From assembly GCA_963764305.1 (NCBI GenBank), contig CAVXSD010000003.1, positions 62,001-126,000 of the forward strand: a stretch of DNA of 64,000 nt, read 5' to 3'. Shown piece by piece: positions 20,142 to 28,415 of the stretch. The notes beneath the pieces are model-generated. The model saw only the letters and a list, made by a program, of their open reading frames with translations. It had not been told where the DNA came from and searched no databases. Position 1 is the first letter of the stretch. The number at the start of each line of letters is the position of its first letter. A program made the position numbers and the translations under genes. Source of the stretch: Bog-473 sp963764305 (GTDB lineage Bacteria > Actinomycetota > Acidimicrobiia > Acidimicrobiales > RAAP-2).

Positions 20142-20147
20142 TACCCT
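20142..20147 (+). promoter_or_regulatory. -10 hexamer placing the transcription start at the GTG of the kinase gene
   Basis: TACCCT ends 6 nt before the GTG at 20154 and there is no Shine-Dalgarno sequence. This is the spacing expected for a leaderless mRNA. Confidence 0.4.
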
Positions 20148-20153
20148 GCCTGT

Positions 20154-20957
20154 GTGCCACCCCGACCCCAGACTCCCGAGCCGCCGACCGTGCTCGAGCG
20201 CATCGCCCCGGGCTGGACGGCCGAGCTCGCATACCGGCTGGTCCCGGACCTGACCACGTGGCGCCTCACCGGGCCCGCCGGTGCGGCGCGCTTCGCCAAG
20301 GTCGCCACCGGCGACCGCCGCCGCTTTCCGACACTGCGTGGCGAGTCCGAGCGCATGGTCTGGGGGGCCCCGTACCTCCCGGTGCCCGAGGTGGTGGCGC
20401 TCGAAGAGTACGAGGGCGCCACGGTCCTGTTGACCGAGGCGTTGCCGGGGCACGACGCCGTCCATCCGGCGTGGCGGACCGATCTCCCCACGCTGGTGCG
20501 GGCCCTCGGCCGGGGCCTGCGCGCCTTCCACGAGGGAGTCGGCGAAGAGTGGTGCCCCTTCCGCTTCGACCTGGCACGGGCACTGGCCCACGTGGAGCAG
20601 CGGGTGGAGACGGGCGACATCGTTCCGGCCGGCTTTCACGAGGAGCACGCGCATCTGACCCCGGCAGCGGCACTGGCCGAGCTGGAGGCGACCGCGCCGG
20701 CCGACGAGGACCTGGTCGTGTGCCACGGCGACTACTGCCCGCCCAACGTGGTGCTGCAGGAGGGTCGAGTCACCGGCTACGTCGACCTCGGCGAGCTGGG
20801 CGCGGCGGATCGCTGGTGGGACGTCGCGGTAGGCGCCTGGAGCGTCGGTTGGAACTTCGGGAAGGAGCTCGAGCCACTGTTCTACGAGAGCTACGGGATC
20901 ACCCCCGACCCCGCACGCATCCGCTTCTTCCGACTGCTCTACGACCTCGTCTCCTGA
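20154..20957 (+). CDS. aminoglycoside 3'-phosphotransferase-like kinase
   Basis: The protein has 267 residues with the APH fold. The Brenner/catalytic loop HGDYCPPN is at 191-198 (Asp193), and the DLG metal-binding motif at Asp211 is followed by ELGAADRWWDVAVG. The C-terminal FYESYGITPDPARIRFFRLLYDL closely follows the APH(3') pattern, and the length is right for that group. It may phosphorylate an aminoglycoside, but chromosomal APH relatives often act on other hydroxylated compounds; resistance is not shown. The 3' end overlaps the convergent UDG gene by 19 bp. Confidence 0.83.
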   Translation: MPPRPQTPEPPTVLERIAPGWTAELAYRLVPDLTTWRLTGPAGAARFAKVATGDRRRFPTLRGESERMVWGAPYLPVPEVVALEEYEGATVLLTEALPGHDAVHPAWRTDLPTLVRALGRGLRAFHEGVGEEWCPFRFDLARALAHVEQRVETGDIVPAGFHEEHAHLTPAAALAELEATAPADEDLVVCHGDYCPPNVVLQEGRVTGYVDLGELGAADRWWDVAVGAWSVGWNFGKELEPLFYESYGITPDPARIRFFRLLYDLVS

Positions 20958-21646
20958 CCCGACACGCCGATGAGGGCGCGGGCGCGGGTGAACACGGCGT
21001 CGAACATCGGCACCGTCAGCTTGCCGGTGAAGGTGTTCTGCTGGCTCGGGTGGTACGAGCCGAGCAGCGTCACCGCATCGGGGAGGGGGACCTCCGCCAG
21101 GTGACCGAAGGCCGGGCGAGGGCGGAGCCCGTAGTGGGCGGTGACCGCCTGCCAGGCGAACTGCCCCAGTGCCACCACGACCACGGCCTCGCGCAGCAGC
21201 GACAGCTCGCGGGCCAGGTACGGCCGGCAGGCCTCTCGCTCCTCGGGGCTGGGTTTGTTGGCGGGCGGTGCGCAGTGCACCGTCGCCGTGACGTAGGCGT
21301 CGGTGAGCTCGAGGCCGTCGTCGCGCCACGTGCTCGTCGGCTGCGACGCGAAGCCCGCCCGGTGCAGGGCGGCGAAGAGCCAGTCGCCGGAGCGATCCCC
21401 AGTGAACATCCGGCCCGTGCGGTTGGCGCCGTGCGCGGCCGGTGCCAGGCCGACCAGCACGAGGGACGCGCCGGGGTCGCCGAAACCGGGGACGCCGCGA
21501 CCCCAGTACACCTGACCCGCATAGGAGGCCCGGCCCGTGCGTGCGACCTCTTCACGCCAGCTCACCAGCCGGGGGCAGCGCCGACAGGCCGCCACGTCGC
21601 GTTGCACGGCGGCCACGGAATCCCCCGGCCCACGGTTGGACGCCAC
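20939..21646 (-). CDS. type 5 uracil-DNA glycosylase (UdgB-like)
   Basis: This 235-residue Fe-S uracil-DNA glycosylase has Cys21 and Cys24 (CRRCPRLV) as cluster ligands, with Cys125 in TVHCAPP as a further one. The active-site motif GLAPAAHGANRTGRMFTGD (66-84) is the family 5 version, with Ala replacing the catalytic Asp or Asn, and SYHPSQQN is the C-terminal motif. It removes uracil and deaminated bases. The GTG at 21646 has TAGGCT 7 nt upstream on the minus strand, so it is probably leaderless. Confidence 0.92.
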   Translation of the reverse strand: MASNRGPGDSVAAVQRDVAACRRCPRLVSWREEVARTGRASYAGQVYWGRGVPGFGDPGASLVLVGLAPAAHGANRTGRMFTGDRSGDWLFAALHRAGFASQPTSTWRDDGLELTDAYVTATVHCAPPANKPSPEEREACRPYLARELSLLREAVVVVALGQFAWQAVTAHYGLRPRPAFGHLAEVPLPDAVTLLGSYHPSQQNTFTGKLTVPMFDAVFTRARALIGVSGQETRS

Positions 21647-21653
21647 GACGCAG

Positions 21654-21663
21654 AGCCTACGAT
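21654..21663. promoter_or_regulatory. shared symmetric -10 element for the UDG and phosphatase genes
   Basis: AGCCTACGAT has the symmetric form AnnnTAnnnT. On the plus strand TACGAT ends 8 nt before the GTG at 21672. On the minus strand TAGGCT ends 7 nt before the GTG at 21646. Both transcripts would be leaderless and start about 25 bp apart from one TA core. Confidence 0.5.
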
Positions 21664-21671
21664 GGGCGCCC

Positions 21672-22358
21672 GTGTCCCCGACCGTCCGTTCCGCCTCCGC
21701 ACGCACGCCGACCAGGCGCGGCCGCAAGGCTCCGCCGGCGACCGTGGTCCTGCTGGTCCGCCACGGCGTCACGCCCACCACCGGCAAGATGCTCCCGGGA
21801 CAGGCCGCCGGCCTGCACCTCGCCGAGAAGGGACACGAGCAGGCCGCTGCGGCGGCCAAGCGCATCGCGGCCCTGACCAAGGCCCCGACCGCCGTGTACG
21901 CGTCGCCGCTCGAGCGCACCCGCGAGACGGCGGCCCCCATCGCCCGGGCGCTCGGACTGCGGGTGCGGACCGCTCCCGGACTGGTCGAGGTCGACGTAGG
22001 TGAGTGGACCGAGAAGCCCCTGGCCCGGCTCTACCGGAACCCGCAGTGGCCCACCGTCCAGCGCTGGCCCGGGGGCTTCCGCTTCCCGGGCGGGGAGTCC
22101 TTCGCCGAGATGTCGGTGCGCGCCATGGACACCGTGCTCGACCTCGTGGTCGAGCACCCGGGTCAGACCATCGTCGCCGTGTCGCACGCTGACCCGATCA
22201 AGGCGATCGTGGCGGCGGCGGCGGGCATCCCGCTCGACCTGTTGCAGCGACTGGTCATCTCGCCCTGTTCGATCTCAGCCCTTCTCTTCAGCACGGGCGG
22301 CCCGGTGGTGCTGTGCCTGAACTCACTGGGCACGCTGAACGAGTTGGCGCTGTCATGA
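21672..22358 (+). CDS. histidine phosphatase, MSMEG_4193 family
   Basis: This 228-residue protein has the phosphohistidine motif VRHG (RHG at 30-32), the second-Arg motif SPLERTRETAAP, and the C-terminal VAVSHADPIKAIVAAAAG with the proton-donor His. This is the actinobacterial MSMEG_4193 group of the phosphoglycerate-mutase superfamily. It starts a three-gene set with the DUF3090 and SCO1664-like genes, which are conserved together in Actinobacteria and often near mshC. The substrate is unknown. Confidence 0.88.
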   Translation: MSPTVRSASARTPTRRGRKAPPATVVLLVRHGVTPTTGKMLPGQAAGLHLAEKGHEQAAAAAKRIAALTKAPTAVYASPLERTRETAAPIARALGLRVRTAPGLVEVDVGEWTEKPLARLYRNPQWPTVQRWPGGFRFPGGESFAEMSVRAMDTVLDLVVEHPGQTIVAVSHADPIKAIVAAAAGIPLDLLQRLVISPCSISALLFSTGGPVVLCLNSLGTLNELALS

Positions 22359-22371
22359 CGGGGCGACCGCG

Positions 22372-22893
22372 GTGAGCGACGAGTACGACTTCGACGCGCC
22401 GGACCACTGCACGGTGGGCGTCATCGGCGAGGTCGGGCAGCGGCTCTTCCTCTTCTACTGCCGCCAGGGCCTGTCCGAGACCACGGTCAAGGTCGAGAAG
22501 CAACAGGTGGCGGTGCTCGCGGGCTATCTCGGGCGCATCGTCAAGGAGCTGGGCCGGCCGGGCCACCTCCCCGAGGACCTGGAGTTCTACGGCACCGAGG
22601 AGTTCGAGTGGGTCGTGGGGACAATCGGCGTCTCGTACGACGAAGAGCTCGACCGCGTCATCGTGGTCCTCGAGGAGGTCGGCGTCGAGGACGAGGAGGA
22701 AGAGGAAGACGACATGGAGAGCGGGCATGTCCTCCGCGTCGCGCTGACCCGCGAGCAGGCGGCCGCCTTCGCCATCCACGCCACGCGCCTGGTGGAGGCG
22801 GGGCGCCCACCCTGCCCGCTGTGCTCGCTCCCGCTGGACCCCGCCGGGCACGACTGCCCACGCACCAACGGGCACCGGCCACCGGTGACCTAG
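22372..22893 (+). CDS. DUF3090 family protein
   Basis: The protein has 173 residues. The N-terminal two thirds (CTVGVIGEVGQRLFLFYCRQG, then KQQVAVLAGYLGRI) match DUF3090. An acidic stretch (DEEEEEDD, about residue 105) precedes a helix with LTREQAAAFA. A C-terminal CPLCSLPLDPAGHDCP probably binds zinc. The start is a GTG 13 bp after the phosphatase stop, and the next gene starts 5 bp downstream. The biochemical function is unknown. Confidence 0.9.
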   Translation: MSDEYDFDAPDHCTVGVIGEVGQRLFLFYCRQGLSETTVKVEKQQVAVLAGYLGRIVKELGRPGHLPEDLEFYGTEEFEWVVGTIGVSYDEELDRVIVVLEEVGVEDEEEEEDDMESGHVLRVALTREQAAAFAIHATRLVEAGRPPCPLCSLPLDPAGHDCPRTNGHRPPVT

Positions 22894-22898
22894 CTGCG

Positions 22899-23609
22899 GT
22901 GTCCGACTCCGAGGTCACGCGCGTCCTCGTCGAGGGTGACATGGAGGTCCACGGGCGCATTGCCGGAAGTTCCAACGCAACGCTGCTCGTCACCTGCCGC
23001 CTGCAAGGCGAGGAACTGCTCGCCGTCTACAAGCCGTCCAAGGGTGAACGTCCGCTGTGGGACTTCCCCGGGGGGCTCTTCCGGCGTGAGGTGGCCGCCT
23101 ATGTGCTCTCCGAGGCGTTGGGCTGGGGACTGGTGCCCGAGACCGTCGAGCGGCCCGAAGGCCCCTTCGGTCCCGGCTCCGTGCAGCGCTTCGTGCACGA
23201 GGACGGCACCTCCCACTACTTCACCCTGCGCGACGAGCCCAAGTGGCACTCCGCGCTCATGCGGATGTGCGCGTTCGACGTCGTGGCCAACAACGCCGAT
23301 CGCAAGAGCGGGCACGTCCTCCTGGCCGAGGACCGCCTCTGGGGGATCGACCACGGCCTCTGCTTCAATCGCCACGACAAGCTGCGCACGGTGATCTGGG
23401 ACTTCGGCGGGACGCCGTTGGAGCCCGCCGTCGAGGAGGATCTGGCCCGGCTGGCCCATGGGGGGCCGCCGGCCGCGCTGTGCGACCTGATCGAGCCCTC
23501 CGAGGTGGCCGCCACCCTCGACCGGGTGGCCCGGCTCCTCGGCCTGCGCGCCCTGCCCGAGCTGGTCGACGACGGAGGCTGGCCGCCGTACCCCTGGCCG
23601 CTCGTCTGA
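22899..23609 (+). CDS. SCO1664-family kinase-fold protein
   Basis: This 236-residue protein is of the actinobacterial SCO1664 group, related to phosphatidylinositol 3/4-kinase and HipA-like folds. AVYKPSKGERPLWDFP supplies the nucleotide-binding Lys. MRMCAFDVVANNADRKSGH and WGIDHGLCF contain the catalytic Asp-Asn-Asp pattern. It is the last gene of the phosphatase/DUF3090/kinase-fold triad. A phosphate-cycling role with the first gene is plausible but unproven. It starts with GTG. Confidence 0.85.
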   Translation: MSDSEVTRVLVEGDMEVHGRIAGSSNATLLVTCRLQGEELLAVYKPSKGERPLWDFPGGLFRREVAAYVLSEALGWGLVPETVERPEGPFGPGSVQRFVHEDGTSHYFTLRDEPKWHSALMRMCAFDVVANNADRKSGHVLLAEDRLWGIDHGLCFNRHDKLRTVIWDFGGTPLEPAVEEDLARLAHGGPPAALCDLIEPSEVAATLDRVARLLGLRALPELVDDGGWPPYPWPLV

Positions 23610-23750
23610 ACCGGCCCGCTGGCCTGGGCGAACACGGCCCAGGGTCCCGCACCGAATAGATGACCAGATGCATATGTAATATAGACTCGCTTTGATCTCT
23701 CGGTCGCGGGGCGCTCCCCCGGCCACCTCCGCCCAGGCACTGGAGCCGCC

Positions 23751-24686
23751 ATGTCGATCGACCCCTACATCGTCCTCGGAAGCGCCGTGGTGGGGTTCTT
23801 GGTGGGGATGACCGGTGCCGGCGGCGGCGCGCTGATGACGCCGATGCTGATCCTCTTCTTCGGGATCAAGCCCTCCACCGCCATCTCGAGCGACCTGGTG
23901 GCGGCGGTGCTCATGCGGCCGGTGGGTGCCGTGGTGCACATGACCAAAAAGACGGTGAATTATTCGCTGGTCGGCTGGATGGTCCTCGGCTCCGTCCCCT
24001 CCGCGCTGCTCGGGGCCTATGTCCTCCATCTGCTGGGCAACTCCAAGGGCGCCGAGGACAACGTGCAGATCCTCCTCGGTGCCGCGCTCCTGCTCGGCGC
24101 GTTCGCCATGGTGCTGCGCTACGGGCTGGACCGCCGTTCGGGCCACGGCCGCCAGGGCCTGATCGGCCAGGTCGTGGTGCGGCCGCTCCCCACCGTGGCC
24201 ATTGGGGTGCTCGGCGGCTTCGTCGTCGGCATGACATCGGTGGGATCGGGGTCGCTGATGATCGTGCTTCTGCTCTTCATGTACCCGATCATCGGGGCCA
24301 ACCAGCTCGTCGGCACCGACCTGACCCAGGCCGTCCCGCTGACGCTGGCCGCCGCGCTCGGTGCGCTGGCCTTCGGGCACGTGGAGTTCGCCGTCACCAC
24401 CTCCATCGTTCTGGGCAGTGTGCCGGCCGTCCTGGTGGGCTCGCTGATCTCCTCGCGCGCACCCGACCGCTACATCCGCCCAGTGATCACCTTCGTGATC
24501 TTCGCATCAGGCCTGAAGTACGTCGGCCTCAGCACCACGGCGCTGGGGTGGACACTCGGCGCCGTGTTGGTCGGGGTCGGCATCGTCTGGCTCGCCTACG
24601 TGCGCCCACGGCGGGCCGGGCTCGGCGCCGCGCCCGCGCGACCCGCGGACGAGATGGCACTCGGGGGAGCGTCGCCGCCGCTCTGA
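23751..24686 (+). CDS. TauE/SafE (TSUP) family sulfite/anion exporter
   Basis: This 311-residue integral membrane protein has about eight segments in two homologous halves, each opening with a TSUP-type motif: GFLVGMTGAGGGALMTPML at the N-terminus and GGFVVGMTSVGSGSLM in the middle. The family exports or imports sulfite, sulfoacetate and similar anions. No sulfur gene lies nearby to define the substrate. The 141-bp upstream region is AT-rich for this genome, with TAATAT at 23677, and may hold the promoter. Confidence 0.88.
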   Translation: MSIDPYIVLGSAVVGFLVGMTGAGGGALMTPMLILFFGIKPSTAISSDLVAAVLMRPVGAVVHMTKKTVNYSLVGWMVLGSVPSALLGAYVLHLLGNSKGAEDNVQILLGAALLLGAFAMVLRYGLDRRSGHGRQGLIGQVVVRPLPTVAIGVLGGFVVGMTSVGSGSLMIVLLLFMYPIIGANQLVGTDLTQAVPLTLAAALGALAFGHVEFAVTTSIVLGSVPAVLVGSLISSRAPDRYIRPVITFVIFASGLKYVGLSTTALGWTLGAVLVGVGIVWLAYVRPRRAGLGAAPARPADEMALGGASPPL

Positions 24687-24728
24687 TCCGCGGGCGCCTG
24701 CGCGTCCGGTCCACCGGACGGGCCGACG

Positions 24729-25824
24729 TCAGGGGATGTGATAGCCGAGCGTCTGCAGCTCGTCGATGACCTGCTGGGCCACCACCTGCCCGCCGCCCGC
24801 GGTCAGGTGCGTGCCATCGGGTGTGCGGACGTTGACGACCTGGCCGGCGCCGTTGGTGATGAAGGGCGTGTAGCCCCCCTGCGCCGTTCCCAACGAGTGG
24901 TCGGTCTTGAGGAACGTCACCGCTGGACGGGCCGACGCCGTCTGTTGCTGGACCACCGCGTTGACATCGGACATCTGCCGCGTTCAGGCCCGGGTTCTGC
25001 ATGGGAGGCATGCCGACCCAGATCACGGCGGCCCCGCCGCTCCCGGCGAGCTTCATGAACTGCGCCACCCGTTGCGCGTACAGCGTGTTCCACTGCGGTG
25101 ATGTGTACGGCACGTCGGGCGGCCCGATGAAGTCCTGGGCGTCGTTGGCCCCGATCATGACGACGACGACCTGCGGCTGCGCCATTTTGAGGTCCGACGT
25201 CAGCTCCGCCGGCCAGTTGAAGTAGTCGGGTCTCGTCAGGCCCGTGCTCTCGCGGGCGTCGAGCGCAGCCCTGACCACGCCGGTGCCCGCGAGGTCGGAC
25301 TGCAGGGGGCCGCCCAGGTCGAGGCCGATGGAGTCGCCCACGATGAGCACGCGCAGCGGCGCAGCCGCGGTCGGCTCCTTCGGATCGCTCGGCACCGTGG
25401 TCGCGATCGTGCCGCCCTTGGGCGTCGTTGTCGAGCCCGGCTTGGACCTGTGCGGTGGTGTGATCGCGCGCGGCCCAGATGTGATGAGCCCCACCGTCCC
25501 TCCGGGCAGGCGGTTCGAACGGCCCGTGGCCGAGACGATGTGCGAGAGCTGCAGCCCGCGGCTGAGGGCGGCCACCGGACCCGTGATGTCGAGGCTGATG
25601 GTCCGGCGGGTGCCGACCGGCGAGACCTGCGCGTTGTGCTGCAGGGTGGGCGCGAAGAGCAGGAACCACACGCCGAAGGCGGCGGCGCCGAGTCCGAGGA
25701 CGCGCGTCCACGGAGCTCGCACCCTGCCATCGTCCGGTGCCTCCAGCTCTGCGTGCGGATGCGACTGGAATTCCGACTGGGACTCCCAGTCCACGTGGTG
25801 CGGCGGCGTGCGGGCGTCGGTCAT
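24729..25824 (-). CDS. membrane-anchored SGNH/GDSL hydrolase, frameshifted near the C-terminus
   Basis: The N-terminus has a single transmembrane helix (VLGLGAAAFGVWFLLFAP, about 43-60), then a Ser/Thr/Pro-rich linker. The SGNH domain shows VLIVGDSIGLDLG (Ser nucleophile), VVVVMIGANDAQDF and VIWVGMPPM. The reading frame changes at about 24975-24985, after PGLNA. The remainder (MSDVNAVVQQQT to the end), with DGTHLTAGGGQ carrying the catalytic Asp-His, is in another frame. The complete product would be about 364 residues. It overlaps the MBOAT gene stop by 1 nt (TGATG) and probably works with it in extracellular O-acylation. Confidence 0.83.
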
Positions 25825-27251
25825 CAGAAGCGGTAGTAGATGAAGGGGGCGACGCCGACCGGACCGAAGGTGGTGATGCCGACCAGGGCCACACCGAGCA
25901 GTCCGACCTGGACTGCGGTCTTCTGGCGGGAGAACGATGCCTGCAGACGGTCCACGCTCACCGTGGGCACGAACTGCAGGGCGATGGTGCCGAGCACGAC
26001 GACGACGAGCAGTGGTGTGACCAGCGGGGACGCCTCACTCCAGCCGCTGAACACGCGACCGATGAGGGCGAAGGCCTGCGACATGCCGGTGGCGTTGAAG
26101 AACACCCAGCCCAAACAGACGTACTGGAAGGTCAGGAACCGCTGGACCCACGCCCGAAGGGGCCCGTCCGCCACGCCGGGCAGGCCGCGCCGCTCCCGGC
26201 TGGTGCGGCGCAGGTGCCCGAAGCTCTGCCCCAACCCCTGCAGGGCGCCCCAGGCCACGAACGTCCAGGCCGCCCCGTGCCAGAGCCCGCCCAGCATCAT
26301 GGTGATCATGATGTTGCGAATGGTCTGAGCCTGCCCGTTGGCGCTCCCGCCCAGCGGGATGTAGAGGTAGTCGCGCAGCCAGCGGGAGAGCGTCATGTGC
26401 CAGCGCCGCCAGAAGTCCTGCAGGTTCCGCGCCGTGTAGGGCGCGTCGAAGTTCTGCGGGAACCGGAACCCGAGCAGCATGGCGAGGCCGATGGCGATGT
26501 CGGTGTAGCCGCTGAAGTCGCAGTAGATCTGCACCGCGTAGCCCCAGGCGGCGAAGATCGCCTCGGGCGCCGAGTGCTGGCTCGGCGAGGTGAAGACCGG
26601 CGTCACGATCGCACTCGAGACGTAGGACGAGATCACGACCTTCTTGAAGAGGCCGGCCAGGATGAGCCAGAAGGCGCGCGAGTAGTCGACCGAGTTGGCA
26701 TCGCGGCGCCCGCGGATCTGGGGCAGCAGCTCGCCACCCCGCACGATCGGACCGGCCAGGAGGTGGGGGAAGAACGAGATGTAGACGGCGAAGTCGAGCG
26801 GCTTGGCCGCCTCGAGCTCGCGCCGGTAGATGTCGACCACGTAGCTGATCGCCATGAAGGTGAAGAAGGAGATGGCGATGGGCAACCCCACCTGTAGGAG
26901 GGGGACCGCCCGCCCCAACCCCAGCGCGTGGGTCAGGTTGTCGAGATTCACCGAGACGAAGCCGAAGTACTTGAACCAGCCGAGGATGGCCAGCAGGGCG
27001 CCGACCGACACCCCCATGGCGATGCGCCGGGAACGCTCGCTGCGGGTGGCCGTCACCCAGGCGCCCCCGGCGAAGGCAACCACCGTCGTCGTGAGCAGGA
27101 GCAGGCAGTAGCTCCAGCCCACCCAGCCGTAGAACACATAGCTCAGGCCGATCATGGACAGCTTCCACCAGCCCGAATGCGGGCTGAGGAGCCAGTTCAC
27201 CGTGAAGGCGACGGCGAAGAAGATTGCGAAGTCGATGGTGGGAAAGAGCAT
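25824..27251 (-). CDS. MBOAT-family membrane O-acyltransferase (AlgI-like)
   Basis: This polytopic membrane protein of 475 residues has some ten hydrophobic segments. AlgI/DltB-type features are FFPHLLAGPIVRG, CDFSGYTDIAIGLAMLLGF, NFDAPYTARNLQDFWRRWH and the catalytic His in GGLWHGAAWTFVAWG. These proteins move acyl groups across the membrane onto polysaccharides or lipids, working with an SGNH-type partner, here the next gene. The glycan modified is unknown; gmd and a glycosyltransferase are 25 kb away. Confidence 0.92.
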   Translation of the reverse strand: MLFPTIDFAIFFAVAFTVNWLLSPHSGWWKLSMIGLSYVFYGWVGWSYCLLLLTTTVVAFAGGAWVTATRSERSRRIAMGVSVGALLAILGWFKYFGFVSVNLDNLTHALGLGRAVPLLQVGLPIAISFFTFMAISYVVDIYRRELEAAKPLDFAVYISFFPHLLAGPIVRGGELLPQIRGRRDANSVDYSRAFWLILAGLFKKVVISSYVSSAIVTPVFTSPSQHSAPEAIFAAWGYAVQIYCDFSGYTDIAIGLAMLLGFRFPQNFDAPYTARNLQDFWRRWHMTLSRWLRDYLYIPLGGSANGQAQTIRNIMITMMLGGLWHGAAWTFVAWGALQGLGQSFGHLRRTSRERRGLPGVADGPLRAWVQRFLTFQYVCLGWVFFNATGMSQAFALIGRVFSGWSEASPLVTPLLVVVVLGTIALQFVPTVSVDRLQASFSRQKTAVQVGLLGVALVGITTFGPVGVAPFIYYRF

Positions 27252-27442
27252 CGGGAGCGATCAGCGGATTGCGCCGAATGTACCGCTGGTCGCCCGCACT
27301 GAGCGTGCACGCTCTCCACGCGAGAGCACGGAGTGGCCCCGGCACAGCCGGCTCGACGTTCCCCACGCTGCGGGCACCGCCCGCCCACCCCCGATTTCAG
27401 GTGGGCAAGGACCCGGGGCCAGGACCCCGAGCCCCGTCGGAA

Positions 27443-28414
27443 TCAGCCCTTGGCCTTCAACGCCTCGATGAGCGCCGGCAGGACCTTGTGCACATCGCCG
27501 ACGATGCCGAGGTCGGCCACCGAGAAGATCGGCGCCTCCTGGTCCTTGTTGATGGCGACGATGTTCTTGGAGCCCTTCATCCCGACCAGGTGCTGCGTGG
27601 CGCCGGAGATCCCGCACGCCACGTAGACGGTCGGCTTCACGGTCTTCCCGGTCTGGCCGACCTGGTGCGAGTAGGGCACCCAGCCCGCGTCGACGATGGC
27701 GCGGCTGGCTCCCGCCGCGCCGTGGAGGAGCTTCGCCAGCTCTTCGATCAGCGCGTAGTTGGCGGCCTCGCCCAGCCCGCGGCCACCGGAGACGACGACC
27801 GCCGCCTCGTCCAGTTTGGGACCGCTGCGCTCCTCGAGGTGGCGCTCGACGACCTTGGCCGTGTTCGTGGCGGCGACGTCGGGCACCGGAGCGGCGACGA
27901 CGGCGGCCGCGGCCCCGCCCGAGGGCTCGGCGGTGAACGACTTGGCCCGGATCACGAAGATGGCCGGGCCGTCTCCCGTGAAACGCGCCGTCACGATCTG
28001 GCTGCCGCCGAACACCGGGTGGAGGCTGGACAACCCGCCGTCGCTCTCCACCAGGCCGGTCACGTTGGTCAGCACCGGGCGGCCGAGCTTGGCCGAGAGC
28101 CGGCCCGCCACGTCACGCCCCTCGTAGGTGGCGGGCACGAGGATGGCGTCGGGCATGTTGCCGCCTTCCACCAGGGAGGCGAGTGCCGCGGCCACCGGCA
28201 CACCGGGCAGCGTGCCGCCCAGGTCGCCGACGTCGTACAGCGTGGTCGCGCCATACTCGCCGAGCGGACCGGCCAGCGCGGCCGCATCGGCACCCCAGGC
28301 CACGGCTTCGACCGTCGAGGCGACGGCGCGGGCCTCGGTGAGCAGCTCGAGGGTGACCGGGGTCGGGCCGCTGTCGCTCACCTCGGCCAGCACCCACAAT
28401 TTGTCGATCGGCAT
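27443..28414 (-). CDS. etfA: electron transfer flavoprotein alpha subunit
   Basis: This 323-residue FAD-binding ETF subunit accepts electrons from acyl-CoA dehydrogenases. The C-terminal FAD domain is complete, with VVVSGGRGLGEAANYALIE, SRAIVDAGWVPYSHQVGQTGKTV, YVACGISGATQHLVGM and IVAINKDQEAPIFSVADLGIVGD. It starts 1 nt after the etfB stop (TGAGATG). A weak GC hairpin (CGGGG/CCCCG, 27414-27429) lies 14 bp beyond its stop. Confidence 0.96.
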   Translation of the reverse strand: MPIDKLWVLAEVSDSGPTPVTLELLTEARAVASTVEAVAWGADAAALAGPLGEYGATTLYDVGDLGGTLPGVPVAAALASLVEGGNMPDAILVPATYEGRDVAGRLSAKLGRPVLTNVTGLVESDGGLSSLHPVFGGSQIVTARFTGDGPAIFVIRAKSFTAEPSGGAAAAVVAAPVPDVAATNTAKVVERHLEERSGPKLDEAAVVVSGGRGLGEAANYALIEELAKLLHGAAGASRAIVDAGWVPYSHQVGQTGKTVKPTVYVACGISGATQHLVGMKGSKNIVAINKDQEAPIFSVADLGIVGDVHKVLPALIEALKAKG

Positions 28415-28415
28415 C

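Noticed and set aside
20154..20957. A proven aminoglycoside-resistance gene
   Set aside because: The fold and C-terminus resemble APH(3'), but chromosomal context and lack of mobile elements give no support for resistance; left as a kinase-like call.
18795..21329. 844-codon minus-strand ORF
   Set aside because: It shadows the FAD protein and the kinase in a different frame, with low-complexity Arg/Gly/His content.
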